This document shows, piece by piece, positions 35,323 to 44,190 of a stretch of 64,000 nt of DNA. This DNA comes from Nitrosopolaris sp035691865 (GTDB lineage Archaea; Thermoproteota; Nitrososphaeria; Nitrososphaerales; Nitrososphaeraceae): NCBI GenBank assembly GCA_035691865.1, contig DASSIM010000001.1:1-64000 (forward strand). The letters run 5' to 3'. The notes under the pieces were generated by a model, which was given only the letters and a program-made list of their open reading frames with translations, ran no database searches and had not been told where the DNA came from. The stretch's first letter is position 1, and every line of letters begins with the position of its first letter. Both the position numbers and the translations under genes were made by a program.

Positions 35323-36345
35323 TCACTCTTTTACCGATACTTTATTTAATATCTTTGGTAGCTGATTGATATCTTGAATCACGATGTCAGCGCCATTTTC
35401 TTTGAACTGTCTCATTGTTTCAAGTGGTTGTGAACTGCATCCATAAATGCCACAAAATACAATTTTGAGATGAGTTTTTTCCTCAGCTCTTCTAACCATT
35501 AGCAAGTCCTCGTAAGAATCCCCCGCATAAACCGCGGTTTTGGTGCCCATGCTTTTCATCGACTTCAGAACCCCGTAGGGATTTGGCTTGGCATACTCCC
35601 TCTTTTCGTCTTCTAGGAATACGGAGGATTCTTGCTTGAGAATGTTTAATATTGGCTGGAGAGAATATTCTGCAGCTAATTTGCTTCTGCCTGATACTAC
35701 GGCTAGATTGCCACTAAATCTCCTTGCAAGCAGGTTCATCGTTCTTCTGGTTATCACAACCTTGTCATTTTCGATCAGCGGCATTCCAAAGTAAAATTTG
35801 GGCTCACGATTGTGTAATTTTTTAAATAATCGTGGTCCATAGAATAATTCATCGAACACTGTTGCAATAACACTACTTTTACCGGCATCGGCGGGGTAAC
35901 ATAAGAGTTTTTTAAGGTTTTTTATAATAGTAGATGAAGTTAGAGACATTAGGTATTTTTCAACGGAAATTATTCCATCTTCATCGGAGTTTGCAGCTAC
36001 TTGCTTTAGGAACTCTCTGGCGTTGGTAACATTTTTGTGAGGGTTAGCAAGCTCAGCTAGACAAATTGCATAACTAGTGTCGACGTCGTTGTTGAAACCC
36101 CCTGTTTGTCTGAACTTTAGAATGATGTTATCGGATACCAGATTGCTAAGCCTGAAGTCTCCTATTGCTGTTGCAGTAGCATAATAGCTGAGTACAAAAT
36201 CAACAGTTTTTTTTATCGCAGCGTTGTAAGATTTCCTTATATCGACTAGACACCCATCGACGTCAAAAAGAACACATTCTGAGTTTAATAACAATAATTT
36301 GCTGGATTTTTTTATATGATTTGCAGCTAACCATCTGTCTTTCAA
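35323..36345 (-). CDS. HAD-superfamily hydrolase in the his operon, candidate histidinol-phosphatase
   Basis: A 340-residue haloacid-dehalogenase-type protein. Motif I is F-D-V-D-G-C-L-V-D with nucleophile D28 and D30; motif II is V-V-S-G-R; motif III/IV is Y-A-K-P-N-P-Y-G with G-D-S-Y-E-D-L. A large, mostly helical cap of about 150 residues separates motifs I and II. It lies between hisC and hisB, and no other histidinol-phosphatase gene is seen in the operon, so it is the best candidate for that step. This is context-based inference. Confidence 0.8.
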   Translation of the reverse strand: MKDRWLAANHIKKSSKLLLLNSECVLFDVDGCLVDIRKSYNAAIKKTVDFVLSYYATATAIGDFRLSNLVSDNIILKFRQTGGFNNDVDTSYAICLAELANPHKNVTNAREFLKQVAANSDEDGIISVEKYLMSLTSSTIIKNLKKLLCYPADAGKSSVIATVFDELFYGPRLFKKLHNREPKFYFGMPLIENDKVVITRRTMNLLARRFSGNLAVVSGRSKLAAEYSLQPILNILKQESSVFLEDEKREYAKPNPYGVLKSMKSMGTKTAVYAGDSYEDLLMVRRAEEKTHLKIVFCGIYGCSSQPLETMRQFKENGADIVIQDINQLPKILNKVSVKE

Positions 36346-36348
36346 CTT

Positions 36349-37413
36349 CTAGATTGCCTTCGATATTGATCTGAGAAATTTATCGTTCATCTCACTTGTT
36401 CCGATTGTGACCCTTATGCAGCCTCGGAGTCCATCAATATCACCGAACGCTTTCACAGATAATCCATCTTTTTTTAAAACACTTAGAATCCTTCCATAAC
36501 TATCATAGGATTCGAGGAAAATAAAGTTAGCATCGGATCTGAAGACCTTTATACCTTTCATTTTGAAGAGCTCATCAAATACCCTCTTTCGTTCTCTCTT
36601 GATTAATTCCACGGTTTGTCTTACATAAAGCTCATTGGATAAGACTAAGGTTCCTACTGCTAACGAAAAACTGTTTAGGGGATAAGGAGACTGGATCGTT
36701 GTTCTAAATATTTCTGCAAACTTTTCATTAGCAATAAGATATCCAATTCTGGCTCCAGCCAAACCAAATGCTTTAGAAAGAGTACGCAATATCACGACAT
36801 TGTCGTATTTTGCAATATATGGTGCTAAATTATAATTACCAAATTCAACATATGCCTCATCAATTAAGATCAACTTGTCCTTGAGTAAGTCTATGATTTC
36901 TAAAACTATCTTCTCGCCAAACTGATTACCTGTAGGATTGTTAGGAGAACAAATGTATATTATATCAGAGCGTGAGGCTCTCTTCAACAACTCCAACTTC
37001 GGTAGCTCGGCTTCTCTGGTTAGTGGCACTCTATCTAACGCAATATCATGCAATTCACATCGATTTATGAAATAAGAAAATGTTGGAGTAAAAATGCTGG
37101 CCCGTTGATTTCTTCCGAAAATGGAAAGTATCAATTCAATTATTTGATCAGATCCACTGCCGATCCCTAGGTATTTTTTGTCGACACCCGAATAATTTGA
37201 AAGCTGTCTATATACGTCTTCGAATTGTTCGAATGGATACTCGCGCAGATCAGTTTGTTTTATAGCATCTAAGGCTATTTTCGAGATGAATTCACTATCA
37301 AGAGCAAAATTCTCATTTGCATCTAATTTTATTGAATCTTTTATTCTCTCCGGCTTTACGTACGCATCAAGTTTGTATATTTTATCTATTCTATCTGACA
37401 GCCAGTTTGTCAT
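36349..37413 (-). CDS. hisC: Histidinol-phosphate aminotransferase
   Basis: A 354-residue fold-type I PLP enzyme: K-L-D-A-N-E-N-F-A-L at the start, S-P-N-N-P-T-G-N, and the PLP lysine in L-S-K-A-F-G-L-A-G-A-R-I-G-Y. Its ATG overlaps the hisD stop by four bases, which separates it from the CobD-like paralogue at 6244. Confidence 0.95.
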   Translation of the reverse strand: MTNWLSDRIDKIYKLDAYVKPERIKDSIKLDANENFALDSEFISKIALDAIKQTDLREYPFEQFEDVYRQLSNYSGVDKKYLGIGSGSDQIIELILSIFGRNQRASIFTPTFSYFINRCELHDIALDRVPLTREAELPKLELLKRASRSDIIYICSPNNPTGNQFGEKIVLEIIDLLKDKLILIDEAYVEFGNYNLAPYIAKYDNVVILRTLSKAFGLAGARIGYLIANEKFAEIFRTTIQSPYPLNSFSLAVGTLVLSNELYVRQTVELIKRERKRVFDELFKMKGIKVFRSDANFIFLESYDSYGRILSVLKKDGLSVKAFGDIDGLRGCIRVTIGTSEMNDKFLRSISKAI

Positions 37414-38705
37414 TTGCCCATCGTTCTTTCCTGCACGGCTGAGTAATGATTTATTAATCCTTCAGCAGAGGTAATCTCTCTAATATTGGTTTGTACTTTC
37501 TCAAGTCCAGACTTGGTTGCTTCGATAGTAGACACCAGTTTTAAAAAGTCTAGAACTGAAAGCGATCCCCTTGATTTCCCAAAGCCAAGTGTAGGCAGGA
37601 TGTGGTTGGACCCAAAACAATAATCACTAGCTGAAGATGGAGTATATTTTCCGATTAAAACCAGTCCTGCCGATGTTATCTTTTTAGACATGGCTCGAGC
37701 ATTCTTACATACGAGTTGTAGATGTTCTGGGGCTATTTCATTTATAAATTCTAATGCAATAGATTGTCGTTTGCAGATGGCAATGAAACCGTTCTTCTGC
37801 AAGCTCTTCCTTACAATATCAGCACGGGAAATACTATTAGATTGAACAACGGATTTTATTTCGGCGGAGACATGTCGCGCCAATTGCTTAGAGGTTGTAA
37901 CTAAACCGCAAAAAGTATCATAACTATGCTCGGCCTGTGAAACCAAGTCTAACGCGATCAATTTTGGGTCTGACTTTGAATCTGCGTAAACAATCAATTC
38001 TGTAGGACCTGCCACCATATCTATCGAAACCTTTCTTGAGGCGAGAAATTTGGCAGCGGTAACAAACATTCCCCCTGGACCCACAATTTTACTAACTCTT
38101 TCTATAGATGGTGTTCCATAAGCAAGAGCAGCAATCCCTTGTACTCCTCCTATTTTGTAAAATTCTTTCACCCCGCAGATCCTGGCTGCAACAAGGGTTA
38201 GAGGATCTACTGTTCCGTCTCTTTGCGGAGGCGATATTGCCACTATTCTATTTACTCCAGCTACTTTTGCAGGAACAGCGCACATTACCATCGTGCTAGC
38301 ATAACGCGCATTTCCGCCTGGAATATAACATCCGACACTAGGGATCGGCTGGATTAATCGGTGTACCTTTATGCCAGCCGATGAAATTGTGATTCCCTCT
38401 AGGTGATTCATGACAGAGTCTTCGCTTTTCATTAAACGTCTCTTGATGACATTAATTGCCTGAATCTGCTTCGTCGTCACCATAGAGTACGCCTGTTCGA
38501 ATTCTTCCTCAGTAACTTTTAATGAATTTAACCTGACTCCGTCGAACTTTTTGGTATAGTCTATAATCGCAGCATCGCCATGCTCAGCCACGTCGTTCAT
38601 GATAGAAGCTACTCCCTGGATCAGCAGATCAGAGATGCTGATGCTCGAGTTACGCAATTTTGCTGCGTCTTCTTTTGCGTTTGCTATTGTTATCGTTTTT
38701 ATCAA
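37410..38705 (-). CDS. hisD: Histidinol dehydrogenase
   Basis: A 431-residue zinc enzyme that performs the last two oxidations of histidine synthesis. Motifs include I-P-G-G-N-A-R-Y-A-S-T, the V-A-G-P-T-E-L block and the zinc-site histidine in A-P-E-H-L-Q-L. The ATG at 38705 overlaps the hisG stop (ATGA). Confidence 0.97.
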   Translation of the reverse strand: MIKTITIANAKEDAAKLRNSSISISDLLIQGVASIMNDVAEHGDAAIIDYTKKFDGVRLNSLKVTEEEFEQAYSMVTTKQIQAINVIKRRLMKSEDSVMNHLEGITISSAGIKVHRLIQPIPSVGCYIPGGNARYASTMVMCAVPAKVAGVNRIVAISPPQRDGTVDPLTLVAARICGVKEFYKIGGVQGIAALAYGTPSIERVSKIVGPGGMFVTAAKFLASRKVSIDMVAGPTELIVYADSKSDPKLIALDLVSQAEHSYDTFCGLVTTSKQLARHVSAEIKSVVQSNSISRADIVRKSLQKNGFIAICKRQSIALEFINEIAPEHLQLVCKNARAMSKKITSAGLVLIGKYTPSSASDYCFGSNHILPTLGFGKSRGSLSVLDFLKLVSTIEATKSGLEKVQTNIREITSAEGLINHYSAVQERTMGK

Positions 38706-39688
38706 GCATGCTCTTCTAGATTTATCTCATCTAGCGGCAGAATTTGCCGAGGCTCCATGACGACTAGGCCTTGTGCAATCTTCCTCATCATTGGAACAAG
38801 TTTGATAAATTCATTCTTGTCAATGATCGTGTTTACACCATACCATCCACGCTCGCTTAATTCGCTGATTGTCGGCTTTTTCAATGCGGGCATATTTTTC
38901 AACAAATGGTCTAAATTCTCTTTCTTTACATTGACGAAAATATGAATCTTCTTACGGGCTTCAACGACACCCCTGAGTAAGGCAATCATATCGGAGATTT
39001 TTTCTCTCTTCTTCATATTTCTTAGGGCACTTCTATTGGCTACAACTACTGCTGAGGATTCCATTACTATATCAATTATTTTTAAATTGTTCTGTCCCAG
39101 CGTGGTGCCGGTTTCAGTAATATCGAATATTGCATCGACGTCTTCTGGGGGTTTTGCTTCGGTAGCCCCAAATGAAAGGAATATTTGTACGTTCTTGTTT
39201 TCCCCGACTCTTAGCCAAGGTGTTATTATCATAGGATCTAGCTTGCCATAGTGCTTTTGGTAAGCCTGATTGGATTTGAAATGAGCAGAAGTAGTTGTGA
39301 GGTATTCGGAAGATATCCGGAGTGGTTTCTTTTTGGCCGCAAATTCCTCAATCAAACCTGTCAGGTCTTTCGCTACAAACGATTCTGGGACGGCTATAAC
39401 CTGCTTGACCTTTCCGTATTCTAAATCTAGTAGTGTAGTTATGTCTGCTTTCGCCTCCCTGACCCAATCTTTACCCGTAATTCCAACGTCGTAGAAGCCT
39501 TCTTGGACGTAGGTTGGTATCTCTTGGGGGCGTAGAATCTTAACCTCTATTTCGGGGTCGCTCAGCTTTACTCGATAGGTACGTCCTCGGCCACTGATGC
39601 TCTGCCACGCCTGCTCTAGAATCTTGAATGTGGCTTCCTCAATACTACCTTTGGGAATTGCAAATTTCACGGTAGGCATGATAGACAA
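38702..39688 (-). CDS. hisG: ATP phosphoribosyltransferase, long form
   Basis: First enzyme of histidine synthesis, 325-328 residues, with the two-lobe catalytic core (F-A-I-P-K-G-S-I, G-I-T-G-K-D-W-V, and the PRPP loop I-T-E-T-G-T-T-L) and a C-terminal ACT-like domain (about residues 245-315) that mediates feedback inhibition by histidine in long-form HisG. ATGs at 39688 and 39679 are both possible. It is the first gene of the his operon. Confidence 0.96.
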   Translation of the reverse strand: MSIMPTVKFAIPKGSIEEATFKILEQAWQSISGRGRTYRVKLSDPEIEVKILRPQEIPTYVQEGFYDVGITGKDWVREAKADITTLLDLEYGKVKQVIAVPESFVAKDLTGLIEEFAAKKKPLRISSEYLTTTSAHFKSNQAYQKHYGKLDPMIITPWLRVGENKNVQIFLSFGATEAKPPEDVDAIFDITETGTTLGQNNLKIIDIVMESSAVVVANRSALRNMKKREKISDMIALLRGVVEARKKIHIFVNVKKENLDHLLKNMPALKKPTISELSERGWYGVNTIIDKNEFIKLVPMMRKIAQGLVVMEPRQILPLDEINLEEHA

Positions 39689-39723
39689 CTCAATAGCAAA
39701 ATCTGTTGATGGGAGGCATATAT

Positions 39724-41025
39724 TTACTTATTATTTTTGTAGGTATTATTATCAAGATTTTTCCCAGTCATCAAGGCGATAATTTCCTGAGCCCTATGTA
39801 TGTTCACATTCTTCTCATCAGCAATCCTTTGGGCTACTAACTTAATTAAACTGCCTCTGGCACCTGCCAAAACCGCAATATTTCTAGCATGCAGCCTCAT
39901 ATGGCCAGTTTGAATTCCTTCTGACACCAAAGCTTTCATTGCAGCAAAATTTTGAGCGAGACCGACTGCAACTAAGATCGCAGCAAGCTCCTTGGCTGTT
40001 TTCACACCTAAAATCTTTATTGCAAGTTTGGTCATGGGATGAATGGATACTATCCCACCAACTGTACCAACTGCTAAAGGTAGCTCCAGATGACCAGCCA
40101 AATCGCCGTCCTTTGTCTTGTACCATCTTGTCATAGATCTGTACGTTCCATCTCTGGCAGCGTACGCGTGAGCTGCCGCTTCAATCGCGCGAAAGTCTTG
40201 TCCTGTTGCTAAAGCTACTGCATCTATACCATTCATTATGCCTTTGTTATGAGTTACTGCACGATACGGGTCAGAATACGCAAAGGCGTATGCATATAAA
40301 ATGCGGTCCACGATAGCCTCTCCTCCTAATTCATCTCTGGCAAATATTGCCTTGCAACTTACGAGGCGTCTAGTCGAATAGTTTGAAAGTATCCTTACAA
40401 TGACTTTCCCACCTGTCAAAACTTCGAGTCTTGGAGATATGGCCTCACACATTGAATTTATTACGTTGGCGCCCATTGCATCTTTAGTGTCAACTAATAA
40501 CTCTACGATTAGCATCTTCCCCATCATGTTTTGACTTTTGTCTTCTATCTCTTTGATCTGAAGATCTCGCGCTATGACGGATTTACGATTCGAATTTGCC
40601 AAGCTTAGTAATTCGCTTTTGTGATGTGAAATCTTCTTTGTGATTGACCCCATGAGGACCGGTGGTATGGAGACTAGCTGCACTTGACCTATCATTAATG
40701 CTTCATCGACGGTGGTTGATGTAAAGCCTCCTCTTTTGCTTGCAATTTTTGCTGCATTGCTTGCTGCAGCAATTACGGAGGGCTCTTCTGTAACCATTGG
40801 GATCAGGTGTTCTCTCCCATTTATCACAAATTTTGTTGCAATCCCAAGAGGAAGTGAAAAAATTCCAATTGTATTTTCAATCATCTGATCGGCATTGTCA
40901 AAACTAAATGCCGCATCGGGATCTGTGAAGGCATCAATGTCCCTCTCCGAGAGATTTGTTTTTTTTCTCAAGTAACTTAGACGCTCACCACGATCCATCT
41001 CGCGGAATTTTTTCTTCGAGTCCAA
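39724..41025 (-). CDS. hmgA: Hydroxymethylglutaryl-CoA reductase, class II-like
   Basis: A 433-residue soluble HMG-CoA reductase for the mevalonate route to archaeal lipids. Catalytic residues are visible: Glu in V-T-E-E-P-S-V-I-A-A, Lys in H-N-K-G-I-M-N-G-I-D-A-V and His in M-R-L-H-A-R-N. The segments A-T-G-Q-D-F-R-A-I-E-A and G-L-A-Q-N-F-A-A resemble the Pseudomonas-type class II enzymes more than class I. It is just upstream of hisG on the same strand (35-base gap) but probably functionally separate. Confidence 0.9.
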   Translation of the reverse strand: MDSKKKFREMDRGERLSYLRKKTNLSERDIDAFTDPDAAFSFDNADQMIENTIGIFSLPLGIATKFVINGREHLIPMVTEEPSVIAAASNAAKIASKRGGFTSTTVDEALMIGQVQLVSIPPVLMGSITKKISHHKSELLSLANSNRKSVIARDLQIKEIEDKSQNMMGKMLIVELLVDTKDAMGANVINSMCEAISPRLEVLTGGKVIVRILSNYSTRRLVSCKAIFARDELGGEAIVDRILYAYAFAYSDPYRAVTHNKGIMNGIDAVALATGQDFRAIEAAAHAYAARDGTYRSMTRWYKTKDGDLAGHLELPLAVGTVGGIVSIHPMTKLAIKILGVKTAKELAAILVAVGLAQNFAAMKALVSEGIQTGHMRLHARNIAVLAGARGSLIKLVAQRIADEKNVNIHRAQEIIALMTGKNLDNNTYKNNK

Positions 41026-41060
41026 AACCTAACTGCTCAATGACTACATCTATTATAGAG

Positions 41061-42323
41061 TTATCTGATTCTTAAAATCTTATCATCATTTGGCCCTGGA
41101 ATACTAAATCCATCTTTATTGCTTGTGGCAACGAGGAGTGAGCCGTCAGATGTTTCAATGATATCTCTTAGTCTACCATATCCTTCTAATATAGTACTTT
41201 GAGTGTTTGAATCCAGGTTAATCTCACGTAAGTATCCCCTCAGACTAGCGATGATTAAATGGTTTTGATACCCCAGTCTGTTTGAAGCAGCGAAAGTAGA
41301 GCCGCCGGGTTCAAGGGCGGGACTGAAACATATTGCTGGGTCTTCGAGTTTACTACTGCCATGCTGAGATTTAGCGGTGTTGGTATTGTTGCTACTACCA
41401 CTGCCAATGGTACGACTAGTACTACTAAAACTGCTGCCAAGAGCACATTCCTTTATCGGCCATCCATAATTCCCGCCAGGGTTTATTATGTTAATTTCAT
41501 CGTTGCCTGAACGACTTTCGTCGAGTGCATAGAGTAGGTTTGTTCTAGGATGCCATGCGAGTCCCTGAACATTTTGAAAGCCGTAAGCATAAACTGGCGA
41601 ACCCGATAGTGGGTTATTTCCAGGAATAGTTCCATCAGGATTAATTCGTAAGATCTTACCGGCAAGTGAGTCGAGATCCTGGGCAAGATTGGGCATCATT
41701 GCATCCCCTGTTGAAACATACAATTTGTTGTCAGGCCCAAACTTTATTCTCCCGCCATTATTGAATTCCGCAGCTGGAATTGCATCAATAATCACTTTCG
41801 AGTCAACAACTTTGTCGGCAATTTCTTTGAGCATTATGACTCTGTTGAATATTGTGTTCCCATTTGCATATGTGTAATATGCATACATCAAATGATCTTC
41901 AGTAAAGTTAGGGCTTAATGCAAGGCCCAGTAACCCTTCTTCTCCCAGATGCGCAGCTCCGATGTTTAGGATTGAATGGTCAACAAGATGTCCATTGCTT
42001 GGAGTGATCGCCATGATCGTCCCCATTTTTTCGGCAAGAAATATTCGCCCGTCTTTTGACACATCCATGGCCATAGGCGCTTCTAAGTTTTGTACGATCA
42101 AACTAATTCCAATTCCGTCACCAACGGCACCGCCCATGCTGCTCCCATTGTTTGGAGCTGGGACCGAGGCAAGACCAACCATACTACTGGAGCCACTAAT
42201 ACTACTACGAGGTTCTGGTAGCAGGATAGTAGTCTCCGCAGGGGTTAAACGAATGGTTAAGGTAGTTGCAATGATAACTGCTATTGAAGCTATCACTGCC
42301 AGGATTAGGCGTCGTCGGTCCAT
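41061..42323 (-). CDS. PQQ-type glucose/sorbosone dehydrogenase, membrane-anchored
   Basis: A 420-residue beta-propeller protein of the soluble aldose sugar dehydrogenase (YliI/GdhB) family with an N-terminal signal anchor (about residues 5-26). Motifs include E-E-G-L-L-G-L-A-L-S-P-N-F, L-Y-V-S-T-G-D and N-P-G-G-N-Y-G-W-P. A Ser/Asn/Gly-rich insertion of about 35 residues (near residues 295-330) interrupts the propeller. It would act outside the cell; whether PQQ is the cofactor in this organism is uncertain. Confidence 0.88.
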   Translation of the reverse strand: MDRRRLILAVIASIAVIIATTLTIRLTPAETTILLPEPRSSISGSSSMVGLASVPAPNNGSSMGGAVGDGIGISLIVQNLEAPMAMDVSKDGRIFLAEKMGTIMAITPSNGHLVDHSILNIGAAHLGEEGLLGLALSPNFTEDHLMYAYYTYANGNTIFNRVIMLKEIADKVVDSKVIIDAIPAAEFNNGGRIKFGPDNKLYVSTGDAMMPNLAQDLDSLAGKILRINPDGTIPGNNPLSGSPVYAYGFQNVQGLAWHPRTNLLYALDESRSGNDEINIINPGGNYGWPIKECALGSSFSSTSRTIGSGSSNNTNTAKSQHGSSKLEDPAICFSPALEPGGSTFAASNRLGYQNHLIIASLRGYLREINLDSNTQSTILEGYGRLRDIIETSDGSLLVATSNKDGFSIPGPNDDKILRIR

Positions 42324-42385
42324 GATATCGAGAGAACTAGGCGAAGGTTTTTTAATGTAATCCCGAGGATCTTGGCTATACCAAT

Positions 42386-43501
42386 ATGAAAATTTCTGAT
42401 ATTATGGTAGACAAAGTTTTCACATTGTCATTAGATGACACGGCAGCAAAGGCGTTGAGTGTGATGCATGAAAACAACATTAACCAACTACCGGTAATTG
42501 ATAACAACGGAAAATATGAGGGAATGATATTTGCAAAGGAATTTCTCAACATTAACACTACACCTTCATCAAAATTAAAGAACCTCGTTGTGAATACGCC
42601 TGTTCTGAGTCCAACCGATACCATTGAAAAATGCACTCAATTAATCGTAACTACAGGCAATCGAGCGTTGCCTGTAGTTGAAAAAGGAAGATTGGTTAGT
42701 ATCGTTAGCGAAACCGACGTAGCACTTACTGCGAATTTTGGTCATGCAATCGTGGATGAGGTCATGTCTGGTGCTATAGTCATTGATGAAGATTCTACGC
42801 TGGCTAACGCTTTGGCTAAGATGCGCAGATATAACATCTCACGTTTGCCCATAATAAGATCGAACGGGGTGCTAACAGGTATTATCAACGCTTTAGAGAT
42901 ATCCAAGATCATTGCGACACCTATAGAAAGAATTGGAAAATCCCGTGGCGTGAAAATTGGAGATTCCAAATTGGCGAGTGCTGTTCGGGACGTAAAGTTG
43001 AACGATATTATGAGAAAAGCAATTTCAGTCGAGAGAGGAACCAAACTGAATACACTGGTCGAAAGTTTCAAACGAAACGAGGAGATCGTTGTTGTCGGAG
43101 ACCAGCGACCGATTGGTGTAGTTACTCCCAGAGATGCATTGGAAATAACTCTTCCCCACCGAAACGAACCCAGTATTCATATCGCGCATGTGGACGGCGA
43201 AGCTCGGAGGACAATCGAGGATCATATGGCCAAATTCTTGAAGAAGATACACGGAAAACTTGAGAATATTCAGTCTGTAATCATCTACGCAGACAAGCAT
43301 AAGACCCGCAAGTATTCTGTTAGAGCCAGACTAATTGCTGCTAGACGTGTAATCGACGCAAAGGCTGTGGGTTATGACCCTGTAAGTGCATGCAAGGAAT
43401 TAATCTCCAGGCTTGATAGACAAATAAGATCCGAACACAGTCATGAACTCGAGCAAAGGCAACATAGCAAGGTATCTGCTAGGAAATTAATCAGAGATTA
43501 G
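42386..43501 (+). CDS. Four-CBS protein fused to an HPF/RaiA-like domain
   Basis: A 371-residue cytosolic protein. Four CBS motifs (about residues 1-58, 66-118, 125-180 and 205-255) form two Bateman modules that usually bind adenine nucleotides. The C-terminal third (about 265-350) resembles hibernation-promoting factor: V-D-G-E-A-R-R-T-I-E-D, I-Y-A-D-K-H and Y-S-V-R-A-R-L. The architecture suggests a ribosome-binding factor controlled by energy state; this is inference from domains. It is followed by the tRNA-Ser gene on the opposite strand. Confidence 0.8.
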   Translation: MKISDIMVDKVFTLSLDDTAAKALSVMHENNINQLPVIDNNGKYEGMIFAKEFLNINTTPSSKLKNLVVNTPVLSPTDTIEKCTQLIVTTGNRALPVVEKGRLVSIVSETDVALTANFGHAIVDEVMSGAIVIDEDSTLANALAKMRRYNISRLPIIRSNGVLTGIINALEISKIIATPIERIGKSRGVKIGDSKLASAVRDVKLNDIMRKAISVERGTKLNTLVESFKRNEEIVVVGDQRPIGVVTPRDALEITLPHRNEPSIHIAHVDGEARRTIEDHMAKFLKKIHGKLENIQSVIIYADKHKTRKYSVRARLIAARRVIDAKAVGYDPVSACKELISRLDRQIRSEHSHELEQRQHSKVSARKLIRD

Positions 43502-43560
43502 AAGAAAAGTGGCGCAGATGAGGAGATTTGAACTCCTGATCGCCCGAGGGCGAATCGGCT

Positions 43561-43602
43561 TGCTTTCAGGCTATTATATAAGAGATGTATATAATAGACT
43601 CG
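43561..43602 (-). other. tRNA intron at canonical position 37/38
   Basis: A 42-base insertion after G37 folds into a strong hairpin (CTATTATATA pairing with TATATAATAG around a 7-base loop). Bulges AGC and CAA flank a short central helix with one mismatch, a relaxed bulge-helix-bulge site for archaeal splicing endonuclease. Confidence 0.75.
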
Positions 43603-43620
43603 CTCAAGGCCGACGCATTT

Positions 43621-43652
43621 TTGTGTTCCCAGAGCTTGCTACCTGTGAGAAG
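43621..43652 (-). other. Non-canonical tRNA intron in the D loop
   Basis: A 32-base insertion after GAGTGGT in the D loop. It forms a nine-pair hairpin with one mismatch (TTCTCACAG with CTCTGGGAA, 8-base loop) and a 3-bp GTG/CAC helix with 3-base bulges GTC and AAA at the joins. Removal gives a standard D loop. Confidence 0.7.
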
Positions 43653-43697
43653 ACCACTCTGCCACATCTGCGCACGCGTGTTTGATTACGGAACGTT

Positions 43698-43707
43698 ACT
43701 TTTATGT
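43698..43707 (-). promoter_or_regulatory. TATA box for tRNA-Ser
   Basis: ACATAAAAGT on the minus strand, 27-36 bases before the mature tRNA 5' end, the expected position for an archaeal tRNA promoter. Confidence 0.5.
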
Positions 43708-43823
43708 GTTAACTAGGTCTTCCTTGGACGATCGCATCCGTAATATCGAAAAACGCGTCTATTTTTTCTTGAATTATCTTTCAGGTAACCCTAAATATAT
43801 TAAATTGTCCATATTGATAGACT

Positions 43824-44012
43824 ATGGGTGAAACAATCGAGCTAGACAGCTTTGATGTCAATTTTTCTTTTCGCTGTCCAAAGTGCGAGTATTTGAACGA
43901 GGAAATTTCAGCTAATGAACTTTCTAGTGGCAACGCAGTATGTGGAATGTGCGAAACTCTCTTTAAGATGGAAGGGTTAGACGCAGTAAAAATTATCGCT
44001 TCACTGGAATAA
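43824..44012 (+). CDS. Small zinc-ribbon protein
   Basis: A 62-residue acidic protein with two CxxC pairs (R-C-P-K-C-E and V-C-G-M-C-E) about 20 residues apart, a likely rubredoxin-like or zinc-ribbon fold. A TATA-like TAAATATATTAAA about 30 bases before the ATG supports a leaderless transcript. Its function is unknown. Confidence 0.6.
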   Translation: MGETIELDSFDVNFSFRCPKCEYLNEEISANELSSGNAVCGMCETLFKMEGLDAVKIIASLE

Positions 44013-44190
44013 GGTAGTAGGACTGCACTACGACGTTAAATTAAAAAAGGTGTTGCGATAGTCTTTCTTTTTAATCCATATCACCTGCCTGTCAACAGCG
44101 GTGCTATGATTATGGCATTTCTGGCATGGGTGCAAGTAATGTTTGATGCTAAGAATCTTAAAATATCTAATTGAGGTCTTTAAAAATCAA

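Larger units (their letters stand above)
43510..43671 (-). tRNA. tRNA-Ser(UGA) with two introns
   Basis: On the minus strand the 7-bp acceptor (GCAGATG / CATCTGC), discriminator G and encoded CCA, T arm (AGGAG-TTCAAAT-CTCCT), long variable arm (class II) and anticodon stem (TCGGC/GCCGA) assemble a serine tRNA with anticodon TGA at 43606-43604. Two interruptions must be removed: 32 bases in the D loop (43621-43652) and 42 bases at 37/38 (43561-43602). Splicing restores a normal D arm (GCA, loop GAGTGGTAAA, TGC) and a 7-base anticodon loop. Both joins fall in 3-base bulges of bulge-helix-bulge-like structures. Confidence 0.88.
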
